Source of the DNA: Reyranella sp.
GTDB lineage: Bacteria; Pseudomonadota; Alphaproteobacteria; Reyranellales; Reyranellaceae
DNA length: 8,658 bases
Direction: 5' to 3'
Assembly (NCBI GenBank): GCA_004296815.1
Contig: SCVT01000399.1
Location: 1 to 8,658 of the forward strand
Shown here: positions 1-7,233 of the stretch, piece after piece
Layout: each line of letters opens with the position of its first letter
Numbering within the stretch: position 1 is the stretch's first letter
The notes under the pieces: generated by a model
What the model was told of the DNA's origin: nothing
The model's input: the letters and a program-made list of their open reading frames with translations, nothing else
Database searches by the model: none
Translations under genes and position numbers: made by a program

Positions 1-2
1 TC

Positions 3-506
3 GGTGCCTACTTCGCCTTCCACCACGTCCGCAGCCGCTTCGACCGCTTCCTCGACCCGACGTCGGGCGACAACTACCAGGTGAACACCTCGCTCGAAGC
101 CTTCATGAACGGCTCGCTGTTCGGACGCGGGCCGGGCGAGGGCACGGTGAAGGCGCAGCTTCCCGACGCGCACACCGACTTCATCATGGCCGTGGCCGGC
201 GAGGAATTCGGCCTCGTCGTCTGCCTGCTGATCCTCTGCCTGTTCGCCTTCGTCACCCTGCGCTCGATGTCGCGCGCCTCGAAGGAGACGAGCCTGTTCA
301 TCACGCTGGCCGCGACCGGGCTCGCCGTGCAGTTCGGGCTGCAAGCGGCGATCAACATGGCCTCGACCATCCAACTCATCCCGGCCAAGGGCATGACCTT
401 GCCGTTCGTCTCGTACGGCGGTTCGTCGGCGCTCGCGATGGCGATCTGTCTCGGCATGTTGCTGTCGCTGACGCGCGAGCACGCCGGCCTCAGGGAGGCC
501 GTGTGA
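3..506 (+). CDS. ftsW: FtsW, septal peptidoglycan glycosyltransferase (3' part; 5' end outside window)
   Basis: FtsW is a multi-pass inner-membrane SEDS protein that polymerises lipid II at the division site together with its class B penicillin-binding protein partner. Only the C-terminal 167 residues are present; the frame is open to the left edge, so the GTG at 81 is internal and not a start. The fragment begins at the end of a membrane segment and continues into the large periplasmic loop (RFLDP, GDNYQ, FGRGPGEG). Next comes LPDAHTDF, whose Asp codon is at 177-179; in the SEDS family the Asp of this loop is regarded as essential for polymerisation. Three hydrophobic segments follow, with the family signature PFVSYGGSS before the last. 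The FGRGPGEG and GEEFG motifs favour FtsW over RodA, as does the following murG. The stop codon overlaps the murG start, so translation is probably coupled. Confidence 0.96.
   Translation, partial: GAYFAFHHVRSRFDRFLDPTSGDNYQVNTSLEAFMNGSLFGRGPGEGTVKAQLPDAHTDFIMAVAGEEFGLVVCLLILCLFAFVTLRSMSRASKETSLFITLAATGLAVQFGLQAAINMASTIQLIPAKGMTLPFVSYGGSSALAMAICLGMLLSLTREHAGLREAV
492..498 (+). promoter_or_regulatory. murG ribosome binding site
   Basis: AGGGAGG lies inside the last codons of ftsW. It is 7 bases from the ATG at 506 but only 4 bases from the in-frame GTG at 503. The spacing favours ATG 506 as the murG start, although GTG 503 would add just one residue. Confidence 0.7.
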
Positions 507-1624
507 TGGCGGTCGTGCGCCCCGTGGTCCTGGCAACCGGCGGCACCGGCGGTCACGTGTTTCCGGCCGAGGCGCTGGCCGGCGAGCTCGAGGCGCGCGG
601 CGTGCCGTTCGCGCTGGTCACTGATTCGCGCGGCCGGCAGTGGCACGGCGCGCTGGCGCATCACCCGGTCCACTACATCCACTCGGCCAGTCCGACCGGG
701 TCCTGGCAGCACAAGATCAAGGCCGTGCTGGCGCTGGCGCTCGGCCTGTTCGACGCCTGGCGCGCGCTGGGCCGCATCGCGCCGTCGGCGGTGGTCGGCT
801 TCGGTGGTTATGCGTCGGTGCCGACCATGCTCGCGGCGAGGCTGCGCCGCCTGCCGGCCATGCTGCACGAGCAGAACGCCGTCCTCGGCCGCGCCAATCG
901 CCTCGTCGTCGGCGGCGCCGCGAGGGTCGCCACGTCGTTCGCGCACACCCGTCACATCGATGCCGACTCGCGGGCGCGCCTCGTCGGCAATCCGGTGCGC
1001 GGGCCGGTGCGTGTCCTGCGCGACCAGCCCTACCGTGCGCCCGATGCGGGACGCGTCGTCGACCTGCTGGTGTTCGGTGGCAGCCAGGGCGCCGCCTCGT
1101 TCGGCGAGGTCGTGCCCGCCGCCGTCCTCTCACTGCCGCAGGCCATGCGCGCGCGGCTACGCATCGTGCAGCAATGCCGGCCCGAGAGCATCGACCGCGT
1201 GCGCGCGAGCTACGTCAAGGCAGGCGTGGTGGCCGAGCTCGCGCCGTTCTTCACCGACCTGCCGCGCCGCATCGCAGCGGCGCATCTGATCATCGGCCGA
1301 TCGGGCGCTTCGACGGTCGCCGAGCTGGCCACCGTCGGTCGGCCGTCGATCTTGGTGCCGTATCCCTACGCCGCCGACGATCACCAGACCGCCAATGCGC
1401 GCGCCTTCGAGGTGACTGGCGGCTGCATCGTGATGCCCCATGCTGCCTTCACCGCGCCGGCGCTGGCCGAGCAGATGGTGTCGCTGATCGACCAGCCGGA
1501 GCGGCTCGCGGCGATGGCGGCTGCGGCGCACGGCGCCGGCCGTCCCGACGCCGCCGCGCGGCTGGCCGACATCGTCGCCGAACTGATCTCCGTTCCTCGC
1601 CCGCCTTCAGGAGTTGCCGCATGA
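506..1624 (+). CDS. murG: MurG, undecaprenyldiphospho-muramoylpentapeptide beta-N-acetylglucosaminyltransferase
   Basis: MurG transfers GlcNAc from UDP-GlcNAc to lipid I on the cytoplasmic face of the inner membrane, giving lipid II, the substrate of FtsW. The 372-residue length is normal for the family. The N-terminal glycine-rich loop [12 protein letters not shown] is at residues 10-21, GFGGYASVP at 98-106 and HEQN at 121-124, followed by LGRANR. The C-terminal GT-B domain carries FGGSQGA (G191-A196 within it) and [10 protein letters not shown] at 264-273, followed by the donor-site region [14 protein letters not shown]. The QQCRPE segment replaces the HQTG-like motif of enterobacterial MurG, which I associate with alphaproteobacterial homologues. 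ATG 506 is chosen because AGGGAGG is well spaced from it; GTG 503 is the alternative. It overlaps the ftsW stop by 1 base, and its own stop overlaps the murC ATG by 4 bases. Confidence 0.97.
   Translation: MAVVRPVVLATGGTGGHVFPAEALAGELEARGVPFALVTDSRGRQWHGALAHHPVHYIHSASPTGSWQHKIKAVLALALGLFDAWRALGRIAPSAVVGFGGYASVPTMLAARLRRLPAMLHEQNAVLGRANRLVVGGAARVATSFAHTRHIDADSRARLVGNPVRGPVRVLRDQPYRAPDAGRVVDLLVFGGSQGAASFGEVVPAAVLSLPQAMRARLRIVQQCRPESIDRVRASYVKAGVVAELAPFFTDLPRRIAAAHLIIGRSGASTVAELATVGRPSILVPYPYAADDHQTANARAFEVTGGCIVMPHAAFTAPALAEQMVSLIDQPERLAAMAAAAHGAGRPDAAARLADIVAELISVPRPPSGVAA
1609..1613 (+). promoter_or_regulatory. murC ribosome binding site
   Basis: AGGAG inside the end of murG sits 7 bases before the murC ATG at 1621. 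It supports this start over any reading further upstream, although the murC frame stays open far back into murG. Confidence 0.7.
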
Positions 1625-3099
1625 GGGCACTGCCGCTCGATCTCGGTCTCATTCATTTCGTCGGCATCGGCGGCATCGGAATGTCGGGCATCGCCGAGGT
1701 GCTGCACAATCTCGGCTACAAGGTCCAGGGCAGCGACGTCGCCGAGGGCGCCAACACACGCCGTCTCGTCGAACTCGGCATCAGGGTGGCGATCGGCCAC
1801 CGCGCCGACAACGTCTCGAACGCGCAGGTCGTCGTCGTGTCGAGCGCCGTCAAGAAGGACAATCCCGAGGTGCTGGCTGCCCGGGCGCGCCTCGTTCCCG
1901 TCGTGCGCCGCGCCGAGATGCTGGGCGAGCTGATGCGCCTCAAATGGTCGGTCGCGGTCGGCGGCACGCACGGCAAGACGACGACGACCTCGATGGTCGC
2001 TGCGATGCTCGACGCGGGCGGCCTCGACCCGACGGTGATCAACGGCGGCATCATCAACGCCTACGGCACCAACGCGCGGCTGGGCGCCGGCGACTGGATG
2101 GTCGTGGAGTCCGACGAATCGGACGGCTCGTTCCTGCGTCTGCCGGCGACCATCGCCGTCGTCACCAACGTCGATCCCGAGCATCTCGATCACTACGGCA
2201 CCTTCGATGCGCTGCGCGACGCCTTCGTGCGCTTCGTCGAGAATATCCCGTTCTACGGCTTCGGCGTGCTCTGCGTCGACCATCCCGAGGTGCAGGCGCT
2301 GATCCCGCGGGTCGCCGACCGCCGCATCATCACCTACGGGCTCGGTGCCGGCGCCGACGTGCGCGCCATCAATCTCAAGCTCGACCGCAGTGGTGCCGAC
2401 TTCGACGTGATGGTCGAGCATCGCGCCACCAACGAATTGCGCACCATCACCGGACTGCGCCTGCCGATGTTCGGCCAGCACAACGTGCAGAACGCGCTGG
2501 CGGCCATCGCCGTTGCCCAGGAGATGGGCCTGTCGGACGACACGATCCGCAAGGCGCTCGGTTCCTTCGCGGGCGTGAAGCGCCGCTTCACTAAGACCGG
2601 CGAAGCGCACGGCATCACCGTGATCGACGATTACGGCCATCATCCGGTCGAGATCGCCGCGGTGCTGCGCGCCGCGCGCCAGGCCTACGGCGGATCCGGC
2701 CGGGTCATCGCCGTCATGCAGCCGCACCGCTATTCGCGCCTCGGTGCGCTGCGCAACGAGTTCGCGGCCTGCTTCACCGACGCCGACGCCGTGATCATCG
2801 CCGACGTCTATGCCGCGGGCGAAGCGCCGATCGAGGGCGTGAGCCGCGACATGCTGGTGGGCCTGGTGCAGCGTGCCGGCCATCGCGATGTCTCGCCGCT
2901 CGCCGCGCCGGCCGACCTACCGGCGATGATCTGGCAGGCGGCGCGTCCCGGCGACGTCGTCGTCTGCCTCGGCGCCGGCAACATCACGGCCTGGGCGCAC
3001 GCCCTGCCGGGCCAGATCCAGCAGCTCGCGGCCGACAAGGCCGGCCCGCGCGCCATCGCCAACGATCCCGGCCCGGCCACCGGCGGATCGGCCGCATGA
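1621..3099 (+). CDS. murC: MurC, UDP-N-acetylmuramate--L-alanine ligase
   Basis: MurC is the first cytoplasmic Mur ligase and joins L-Ala to UDP-MurNAc with ATP. The 492 residues carry all three Mur-ligase domains. The N-terminal UDP-binding Rossmann part has [17 protein letters not shown] near residues 12-28. The P-loop [10 protein letters not shown] is at 114-123, ESDESDGS at 163-170, and the magnesium and substrate region [12 protein letters not shown] at 182-193. GVKRRF and DDYGHHPVE (336-344) begin the C-terminal domain. The start is set by AGGAG 7 bases upstream and by the glycine-rich loop beginning close to the N-terminus. The sequence runs about 20 residues past the usual end (after [20 protein letters not shown]) as a Pro/Gly/Ala-rich tail. 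The murC frame is open far upstream through murG, but that stretch is arginine-rich shadow sequence and not an N-terminal fusion. Confidence 0.98.
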   Translation: MRALPLDLGLIHFVGIGGIGMSGIAEVLHNLGYKVQGSDVAEGANTRRLVELGIRVAIGHRADNVSNAQVVVVSSAVKKDNPEVLAARARLVPVVRRAEMLGELMRLKWSVAVGGTHGKTTTTSMVAAMLDAGGLDPTVINGGIINAYGTNARLGAGDWMVVESDESDGSFLRLPATIAVVTNVDPEHLDHYGTFDALRDAFVRFVENIPFYGFGVLCVDHPEVQALIPRVADRRIITYGLGAGADVRAINLKLDRSGADFDVMVEHRATNELRTITGLRLPMFGQHNVQNALAAIAVAQEMGLSDDTIRKALGSFAGVKRRFTKTGEAHGITVIDDYGHHPVEIAAVLRAARQAYGGSGRVIAVMQPHRYSRLGALRNEFAACFTDADAVIIADVYAAGEAPIEGVSRDMLVGLVQRAGHRDVSPLAAPADLPAMIWQAARPGDVVVCLGAGNITAWAHALPGQIQQLAADKAGPRAIANDPGPATGGSAA

Positions 3100-4013
3100 T
3101 GGCGCTCGCGACCTCCAAGCCCCACCTGATCGACCGGCTGCCCAGGCCGCGCGGGCGGCTGACCGCCGACGCGCCGCTCGGTCCGCAGACCTGGTTCCGC
3201 GCCGGTGGTTCGGCCGAGGTCCTGTTCCGGCCTGCCGATGTCGAGGATCTTTCCGGGTTCCTCGCGTCGCTGCAGCCCGATGTGCCGGTCACCGTGCTGG
3301 GCGTCGGCTCGAATCTGCTGGTGCGCGACGGCGGCGTCCGCGGTGTGGTGATCCGGCTGATGCGCGGCTTCACCAACGTCTCCGTCGAAGGCCATGAGGT
3401 GATCGCCGGTGCCGGCGCGCCGGATCTCAACGTGGCGCTCACCGCGCGCGATCATGCGCTCGCCGGCCTCGAGTTCCTGAGCGGCATCCCCGGCACGATC
3501 GGCGGCGCGCTGCGCATGAACGCCGGCGCCTATCAGGGCGATCTCTCGCAGGTGCTGGTATCGGCCGAGGCGGTCGACCGCAGTGGCAAGGTGCGCGCCG
3601 TCGGCGTCGCTGACATGGGCTTCAGCTATCGCCATAGCGAGGCGCCTGCCGACTGGATCTTCACCTCGGCGCGCCTGCGCGCTACGCCGGGCGACCAGCT
3701 CGCGATCGCGCGGCGCATCGCCGAGATCGACGCCGCCCGGACCGACACTCAGCCGCGCAGCCGCACCGGCGGTTCGACCTTCGTCAATCCGCCCGGCCAC
3801 AAGGCGTGGGAGCTGATCGACAGAGCGGGCTGCCGCGGCCTGCGGATCGGCGAGGCTCAGGTCTCTGAGAAGCATTGCAACTTCCTGATCAACCTCGGGG
3901 CGGGGACCGCGACCGACATCGAGGCGCTTGGCGAGGAAGTGCGGCGGCGCGTCCTGGACAAGACGGGCGTGCAGCTCGAATGGGAAATCCGTCGCGTTGG
4001 AGTGGCGCCGTGA
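3096..4013 (+). CDS. murB: MurB, UDP-N-acetylenolpyruvoylglucosamine reductase
   Basis: MurB is a cytoplasmic FAD enzyme that reduces UDP-GlcNAc-enolpyruvate to UDP-MurNAc with NADPH, supplying the substrate of MurC next door. The 305-residue chain shows the FAD-binding motifs LGVGSNLL (68-75) and [17 protein letters not shown] (130-146). The likely catalytic residues are Arg179 in FSYRHS, Ser227 in GGSTF and Glu297 near the C-terminus in EWEIR. The stretch [19 protein letters not shown] is typical of the short type II MurB group, which lacks the extra loop of the E. coli enzyme. There are two tandem ATGs, at 3096 (4-base overlap with murC) and 3099 (1-base overlap). The upstream ribosome site is weak (GGCGGA, 3082-3087) and is better spaced from 3096. 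Expression probably depends on coupling from murC. Confidence 0.97.
   Translation: MMALATSKPHLIDRLPRPRGRLTADAPLGPQTWFRAGGSAEVLFRPADVEDLSGFLASLQPDVPVTVLGVGSNLLVRDGGVRGVVIRLMRGFTNVSVEGHEVIAGAGAPDLNVALTARDHALAGLEFLSGIPGTIGGALRMNAGAYQGDLSQVLVSAEAVDRSGKVRAVGVADMGFSYRHSEAPADWIFTSARLRATPGDQLAIARRIAEIDAARTDTQPRSRTGGSTFVNPPGHKAWELIDRAGCRGLRIGEAQVSEKHCNFLINLGAGTATDIEALGEEVRRRVLDKTGVQLEWEIRRVGVAP
3999..4002 (+). promoter_or_regulatory. ddl ribosome binding site
   Basis: GGAG near the end of murB lies 7 bases before GTG 4010. It decides the start: the ddl frame is open further upstream to about 3875, but that part is arginine-rich shadow of murB. Confidence 0.65.
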
Positions 4014-4942
4014 AGCGCAAGGTCGCAGTCCTGATGGGCGGTTGGTCGCCCGAACGCGAGGTCTCGCTGGTGAGCGGCAAGGCCTGCGCCGAAGGATTGC
4101 GCGAAGGCGGCCACGAGGTGCTGGAATACGACGTGAAGCGCGACCTGCGGGCGCTGGTCGACTTCCTGCGGCCCGCGGCCGGCGGCGGACCCGACGTCGT
4201 GTTCAACGCGCTGCACGGCCGCTACGGCGAGGACGGCTGCGTCCAGGGCGTGCTCGAGATCCTGGCAATTCCGTACACTCACTCCGGTGTGCTTGCCTCG
4301 GCGATCGCCATGGACAAGCCGCTGGCCCGCCATGTCTTTGCGTCGCTGGGCTTGCGTGTTGCCGACGGCCGCGTGATCGAGCGCCGGTCGCTCGCTGCGG
4401 GCGATCCGATGCCGCGGCCGTACGTGGTGAAGCCGATCGACCAGGGCTCCAGCATCGGCGTCCACATCGTGCGCGACGGCGACAACCTGGCCGCTGTCGA
4501 GGCCGCCGAAGCGGCGTTCGGCGAGCGCGTGCTGGTCGAGAAGTTCGTGCCGGGCCGCGAGCTCACGGTCGCGGTGATGGGCGACAAGCCCATTGCGGTG
4601 ACCGAGCTCAGGCCGCGCACCCGCTTCTACGACTACGAAGCCAAGTACACCGACGGCATCACCGAGCACCTCGTGCCGGCGCCGGTTCCGGCGGACGTCT
4701 ACGAGGCGGCAAAGCAGTGGGCGCTCGCGGCCTATCGCGAACTCGGCTGCGACGGGCTGAGCCGCGCGGACTTCCGCTGGGACGATTCGAAGCCCGGCAC
4801 GTCGGGCCTCGTTATCCTGGAGCTCAACACCCAGCCCGGCATGACGCCGCTGTCGCTCGCACCGGAGCAGGCCAAGTGGGCGGGCATCTCTTGGCCCGAG
4901 CTCATGACCTGGATGATCGACCATGCGAGGCAGCCGTCATGA
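4010..4942 (+). CDS. ddl: D-alanine--D-alanine ligase
   Basis: Ddl is a cytoplasmic ATP-grasp ligase that makes D-Ala-D-Ala for the pentapeptide stem. The 310 residues match DdlB length. Visible motifs are MGGWSPEREVSL at residues 9-20 (the Glu of EREVS binds the first D-Ala in this family), HGRYGEDG, IPYTHSGVLASAIAMDK, VVKPIDQGSSIGV (ATP and active-site Ser), FYDYEAKY at 206-213, SRADFR, and ELNTQPGM at 271-278 (magnesium ligands). The Tyr at 213, equivalent to the specificity Tyr of E. coli DdlB, indicates a D-Ala-D-Ala enzyme and not a D-Ala-D-lactate (VanA-like) ligase. The start is GTG 4010, overlapping the murB stop as GTGA; the first residues, [10 protein letters not shown], are a proper start of the N-terminal fold. 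The stop overlaps the ftsQ ATG by 4 bases. Confidence 0.97.
   Translation: MKRKVAVLMGGWSPEREVSLVSGKACAEGLREGGHEVLEYDVKRDLRALVDFLRPAAGGGPDVVFNALHGRYGEDGCVQGVLEILAIPYTHSGVLASAIAMDKPLARHVFASLGLRVADGRVIERRSLAAGDPMPRPYVVKPIDQGSSIGVHIVRDGDNLAAVEAAEAAFGERVLVEKFVPGRELTVAVMGDKPIAVTELRPRTRFYDYEAKYTDGITEHLVPAPVPADVYEAAKQWALAAYRELGCDGLSRADFRWDDSKPGTSGLVILELNTQPGMTPLSLAPEQAKWAGISWPELMTWMIDHARQPS
4927..4930 (+). promoter_or_regulatory. ftsQ ribosome binding site
   Basis: GAGG inside the last codons of ddl is 8 bases before the ftsQ ATG at 4939, supporting that start. Confidence 0.6.
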
Positions 4943-5805
4943 GCGCGGCCCCCCGCAAGCCCGCCGCGCCCAAGCGCGACTACGACCGCCGCAAGAAGCG
5001 CGCCCCGATCCGCAAGAGCGGCCGTCCGTTCTGGCGGCAGCCGATGTTGCTGGGCGCGATCGTCCTGTTGCTGGGCAGCGGCGGCGGTGGCGGCTGGTGG
5101 GCATGGCGCGAAGGCTGGCTGGTCGAGGCACAGAAGCAGGTCGACGCGGTTTCGCGCAGCATCGTGGGCGCCATCACGCCATTCAAGCTGGCCGATGTCA
5201 CGGTCGAGGGTCGCGATTATGTCGAGCGCAGCGCCATCCTCGCGGCTCTGAACGTCAGCCGCGGCGACTCGCTGCTCGGCATCGATCTGCAGGCCTCGCG
5301 GCGTCGCCTCGAGGCGATCGACTGGGTTGAATGGGCAACCGTCGAGCGCCGCCTGCCGGACACGCTCTATGTGACGCTGAAGGAGCGTCGCGCCGTGGCG
5401 ATCTGGCAGAACGGCAATGAATACACGCTGATCGACAAGAACGGCCGCACGGTACGCGCGAGCCGCATGCCGCCGGGCGCCGAATCGCTGCTGCTGCTGG
5501 GCGGGCCCGGCGCGCCCGAGCATGTCGGCGACCTGCTGCTGCTGCTGACCTACGAGCCCACCGTGGCGCGCCAGTTGCGCTCGGCTGTCTGGGTCGGGCA
5601 GCGCCGCTGGAACCTCGTCCTGAACAATGGCGTCGAGATCTGGCTGCCGGAGGAGGACGCGATCGCGGCCCTCCAGCACGCCACCAGGCTCGACAGCCAG
5701 CACAAGCTGTTGTCGCGCGAGTTCGGCGTGGTCGATCTCCGGCTGCCGGACAAGCTCTATCTCAGGAAGCGCGGACCGGGCGAACCCATGCCCGGACCCG
5801 CGTAA
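4939..5805 (+). CDS. ftsQ: FtsQ, cell division protein
   Basis: FtsQ is a bitopic inner-membrane protein that links the cytoplasmic ring to the periplasmic FtsB/FtsL and FtsW/FtsI complex. The 288 residues show a basic cytoplasmic N-terminus (about 1-34, rich in Lys and Arg) and one membrane segment at about 36-56 that ends in a glycine run and WWAW. A POTRA domain begins at FKLADVTVEGRDYV (from residue 82) and continues through GDSLLGIDLQ. The FtsQ core follows, with the signatures WVEWATVERRLPDTLYVTLKER and AIWQNG.EYTLID.NG. The later region GPGAPEHVGDLLLLL, WNLVLNNGVEIWLPE and VVDLRLPDKLYLR is also typical. It overlaps the ddl stop as ATGA. The frame is open upstream across ddl, but that part lacks any FtsQ-like sequence. 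ftsA follows after a 44-base gap. Confidence 0.96.
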   Translation: MSAAPRKPAAPKRDYDRRKKRAPIRKSGRPFWRQPMLLGAIVLLLGSGGGGGWWAWREGWLVEAQKQVDAVSRSIVGAITPFKLADVTVEGRDYVERSAILAALNVSRGDSLLGIDLQASRRRLEAIDWVEWATVERRLPDTLYVTLKERRAVAIWQNGNEYTLIDKNGRTVRASRMPPGAESLLLLGGPGAPEHVGDLLLLLTYEPTVARQLRSAVWVGQRRWNLVLNNGVEIWLPEEDAIAALQHATRLDSQHKLLSREFGVVDLRLPDKLYLRKRGPGEPMPGPA

Positions 5806-5849
5806 CGTCGAATGAAACCGCAAGTGTAAGCGTAAGGACGGGGGACATC
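5806..5849 (+). other. ftsQ-ftsA spacer with ftsA ribosome binding region
   Basis: This 44-base gap is the first break in the overlapping gene chain. It holds two GTAAG copies one base apart (5826-5830 and 5832-5836) and then AAGGACGGGGGA at 5834-5845. In that purine stretch AAGGA lies 11 bases, and GGGGGA 4 bases, before the GTG start of ftsA at 5850. I see no convincing promoter or terminator hairpin, so ftsA is probably read from the upstream transcript but translated from its own site. Confidence 0.6.
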
Positions 5850-7085
5850 GTGGCGAAGACGAGAAACGGCGTCATTGCAGCGCTCGACATCGGAACCAAC
5901 AAAGTCGTGTGCTTCGTCGCCCGCGTCGACGGGCAGGGGCTCCGGGTGGTGGGCATCGGCCACCAGCCTGCGCTCGGGATGCGCAACGGCAACATCGTCG
6001 ACATGGAGGCCGCCACGCGCGCGATCTCCTCGGCGGTGTCGACCGCGGAGGAGATGTGCGGCGAGCACGTCCGCGACGTCATCGTCGGAGTGAGCGGCGG
6101 GTCGGCCGCCTCGCACAACCAGAGCCTCGAGGTGGCGATCGGCCATCACGAGATCGGCGAGCGCGACGTGCGGCGAGTGCAGCAGCACATCCAGCTGCCC
6201 GCGGAGACCGCCGACCGCGACATCATCCACTCCGCCGCCATCGGCTACTCGGTCGACGGCACGCCGGTGCGCGACGCCCGCGGCATGTTCGGCGAACGGC
6301 TGGGCGTCGACGTCCATCTCGTCACCGCGGCGAGCGGCGCGATGCGCAACCTGCAGGTCTGCGTGCGCCGCGCCCACCTCGAGATCGCCGATCGTGTGGT
6401 CGCCGCCCATGCGTCGGGCCTGAGCTCGCTGGTCTCCGACGAGCGTGACCTTGGCGTGACCCTGATCGACATGGGCGCCGGCACCACGTCGATCGCGGTC
6501 TTCTACGAAGGCCACCTCGTGCACGTCGATTCGATCCCGGTCGGCGGCGAGCACGTGACGCGCGACATCGCCCGCGGCCTGTCGACGCCGCTCGCCCATG
6601 CCGACCGCATGAAGACCCAGATCGGCCGGGCGGTCGCCAAGCCCAACGACGAGTACGACATCATCGACGTGCCCCTGATCGGCGAGGAGGACCGCACGCG
6701 GCCCAACCACATCCCGCGGTCGATCCTGGTCGGCATCATCCGTCCCAGAATCGAGGAGACGTTCGAGCTGGTGCGCAGCCGGCTCGAGGCCAGCGGTGTG
6801 GATAAGTTGGCCGGCGGCCGGGCCGTGATCGTGGGCGGTGGCTGCCAGCTCGACGGCGTGCCCGAGGTCGCGGCGGCCATCCTGAACAAGAAAGTGCGCA
6901 CCGGAGCGCCGTTGCGACTCGCCGGACTGGCGGATTCGACGGGCGGCCCTGCCTTTTCGGCGGCGGCGGGCCTCCTGGCCTTCGCCCTCCAGAATCACGC
7001 CGCGAGTCAGGCCCAAACCATGCCGAATGAGACGCCTTCGAGCCGAATTGGGCGCATTGGCAGTTGGATTAGGGAGAACTTTTAG
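5850..7085 (+). CDS. ftsA: FtsA, actin-like division protein and FtsZ membrane anchor
   Basis: FtsA is a cytoplasmic actin-fold ATPase that tethers FtsZ to the inner membrane and recruits later division proteins. The 411 residues carry phosphate loop 1 (ALDIGTNKVVCFVA, about 11-24) and the FtsA-specific 1C domain after it (about 85-165). Phosphate loop 2 is LIDMGAGTTS at 205-214, followed by GGEHVTRDIARGL. The adenosine motif IVGGGCQLDG begins at 327. The last 15 residues (397-411, ending SWIRENF) form a short Arg/Ile/Trp amphipathic helix, the usual membrane-targeting tail, so the C-terminus is intact. GTG 5850 is the best start: it follows a purine-rich ribosome site and places loop 1 close to the N-terminus as in the family. 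A 148-base spacer separates it from ftsZ. Confidence 0.97.
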   Translation: MAKTRNGVIAALDIGTNKVVCFVARVDGQGLRVVGIGHQPALGMRNGNIVDMEAATRAISSAVSTAEEMCGEHVRDVIVGVSGGSAASHNQSLEVAIGHHEIGERDVRRVQQHIQLPAETADRDIIHSAAIGYSVDGTPVRDARGMFGERLGVDVHLVTAASGAMRNLQVCVRRAHLEIADRVVAAHASGLSSLVSDERDLGVTLIDMGAGTTSIAVFYEGHLVHVDSIPVGGEHVTRDIARGLSTPLAHADRMKTQIGRAVAKPNDEYDIIDVPLIGEEDRTRPNHIPRSILVGIIRPRIEETFELVRSRLEASGVDKLAGGRAVIVGGGCQLDGVPEVAAAILNKKVRTGAPLRLAGLADSTGGPAFSAAAGLLAFALQNHAASQAQTMPNETPSSRIGRIGSWIRENF

Positions 7086-7096
7086 GCAATATGTTG

Positions 7097-7132
7097 TGTG
7101 GGATAAGGCAGTCCCCAACAGGCTGTAGATAA
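7097..7132 (-). promoter_or_regulatory. Two DnaA-box-like sequences (tentative)
   Basis: Read on the minus strand, 7132-7124 is TTATCTACA, one base away from the DnaA box TTATCCACA. Also on the minus strand, 7106-7097 is TTATCCCACA, the same box with one extra C. Both have the same orientation, 27 bases apart, in the A+T-rich part of the ftsZ upstream region. The second is a poor match in strict alignment. DnaA is known to regulate ftsZ transcription in Caulobacter; use of these sites here is inference. Confidence 0.3.
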
Positions 7133-7174
7133 CGACAAGAAAAAGCCGGTGGCGGTGAAGGGTCTCTACCCAAA

Positions 7175-7181
7175 AAGGAGG
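7175..7181 (+). promoter_or_regulatory. Orphan strong Shine-Dalgarno sequence
   Basis: AAGGAGG, within AAAAAGGAGG, is the strongest anti-16S complement noticed in the window, but no ATG, GTG or TTG follows within 5-12 bases. The next in-frame starts for ftsZ are TTG 7216 and ATG 7234, 34 and 52 bases away. It may be a standby site or be brought to the ftsZ start by RNA folding; it may also be chance. Confidence 0.4.
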
Positions 7182-7182
7182 C

Positions 7183-7223
7183 CCACGCCGTCGCTCCGAG
7201 CAGATTACCCCTCGTTTGCGTGG
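7183..7223 (+). other. Possible leader hairpin before ftsZ
   Basis: CCACGC at 7183-7188 is perfectly complementary to GCGTGG at 7218-7223. Inside the 29-base loop, CGAG (7197-7200) can pair with CTCG (7211-7214). The right arm covers the two G bases at 7222-7223 that begin the ftsZ ribosome site. Short pairings of this size occur by chance in G+C-rich DNA, so this is tentative. Confidence 0.3.
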
Positions 7224-7227
7224 AGAA
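7222..7227 (+). promoter_or_regulatory. ftsZ ribosome binding site
   Basis: GGAGAA, with its GGAG core at 7222-7225, is 8 bases before ATG 7234. This spacing supports ATG 7234 over the in-frame TTG at 7216, as does the family-like N-terminus MTINLSLP. Confidence 0.65.
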
Positions 7228-7233
7228 AGCCGT

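Larger units (their letters stand above)
7086..7233 (+). promoter_or_regulatory. ftsA-ftsZ intergenic region, probable ftsZ control region and leader
   Basis: This is the only sizeable non-coding stretch. The first half (7086-7146) is clearly richer in A+T than the coding DNA around it, as expected for a promoter or protein-binding region. I could not find a pair of -35 and -10 boxes good enough to call: TTGGCA at 7057-7062, inside ftsA, is a fair -35 but lacks a good -10 partner. The second half holds a short hairpin GGGT-CTCT-ACCC (7160-7171), then AAAAAGGAGG (7172-7181), then the ribosome site used by ftsZ. There is no terminator-like hairpin plus T run, so readthrough from ftsA into ftsZ is likely alongside any local promoter. 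Confidence 0.5.

Noticed and set aside
640..1620. In-frame upstream extension of murC through murG, suggesting a fusion
   Set aside because: The extension is arginine-rich shadow of murG. The real murC start at 1621 has its own ribosome site and the family N-terminus.
1381..2883. 500-codon open frame on the minus strand opposite murG and murC
   Set aside because: It is fully covered by two well-supported plus-strand genes. Its translation is rich in His, Arg, Asp and Ala without any family motif, as expected from reading the complement of high-G+C codons.
3928..4938. In-frame upstream extension of ftsQ through ddl
   Set aside because: Shadow sequence with no family similarity; ATG 4939 has a ribosome site and overlaps the ddl stop as the other genes do.
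5488..5547. Two CTG runs (4 and 5 copies) in ftsQ as a repeat-expansion or phase-variation site
   Set aside because: They encode leucines in the conserved region around GPGAPEH of FtsQ, and triplet changes would not shift the frame.
5812..5829. Five-codon frame in the ftsQ-ftsA spacer
   Set aside because: Too short to judge, with no ribosome site; chance is the simplest explanation.
7057..7085. TTGGCA at 7057-7062 as a -35 box for an ftsZ promoter
   Set aside because: It lies inside ftsA, and no partner close to TATAAT occurs 16-18 bases downstream; the best candidates match at only about half of the positions.
7160..7171. GGGTCTCTACCC as a terminator between ftsA and ftsZ
   Set aside because: The stem is only 4 base pairs and no T run follows; A bases and a Shine-Dalgarno sequence follow instead.
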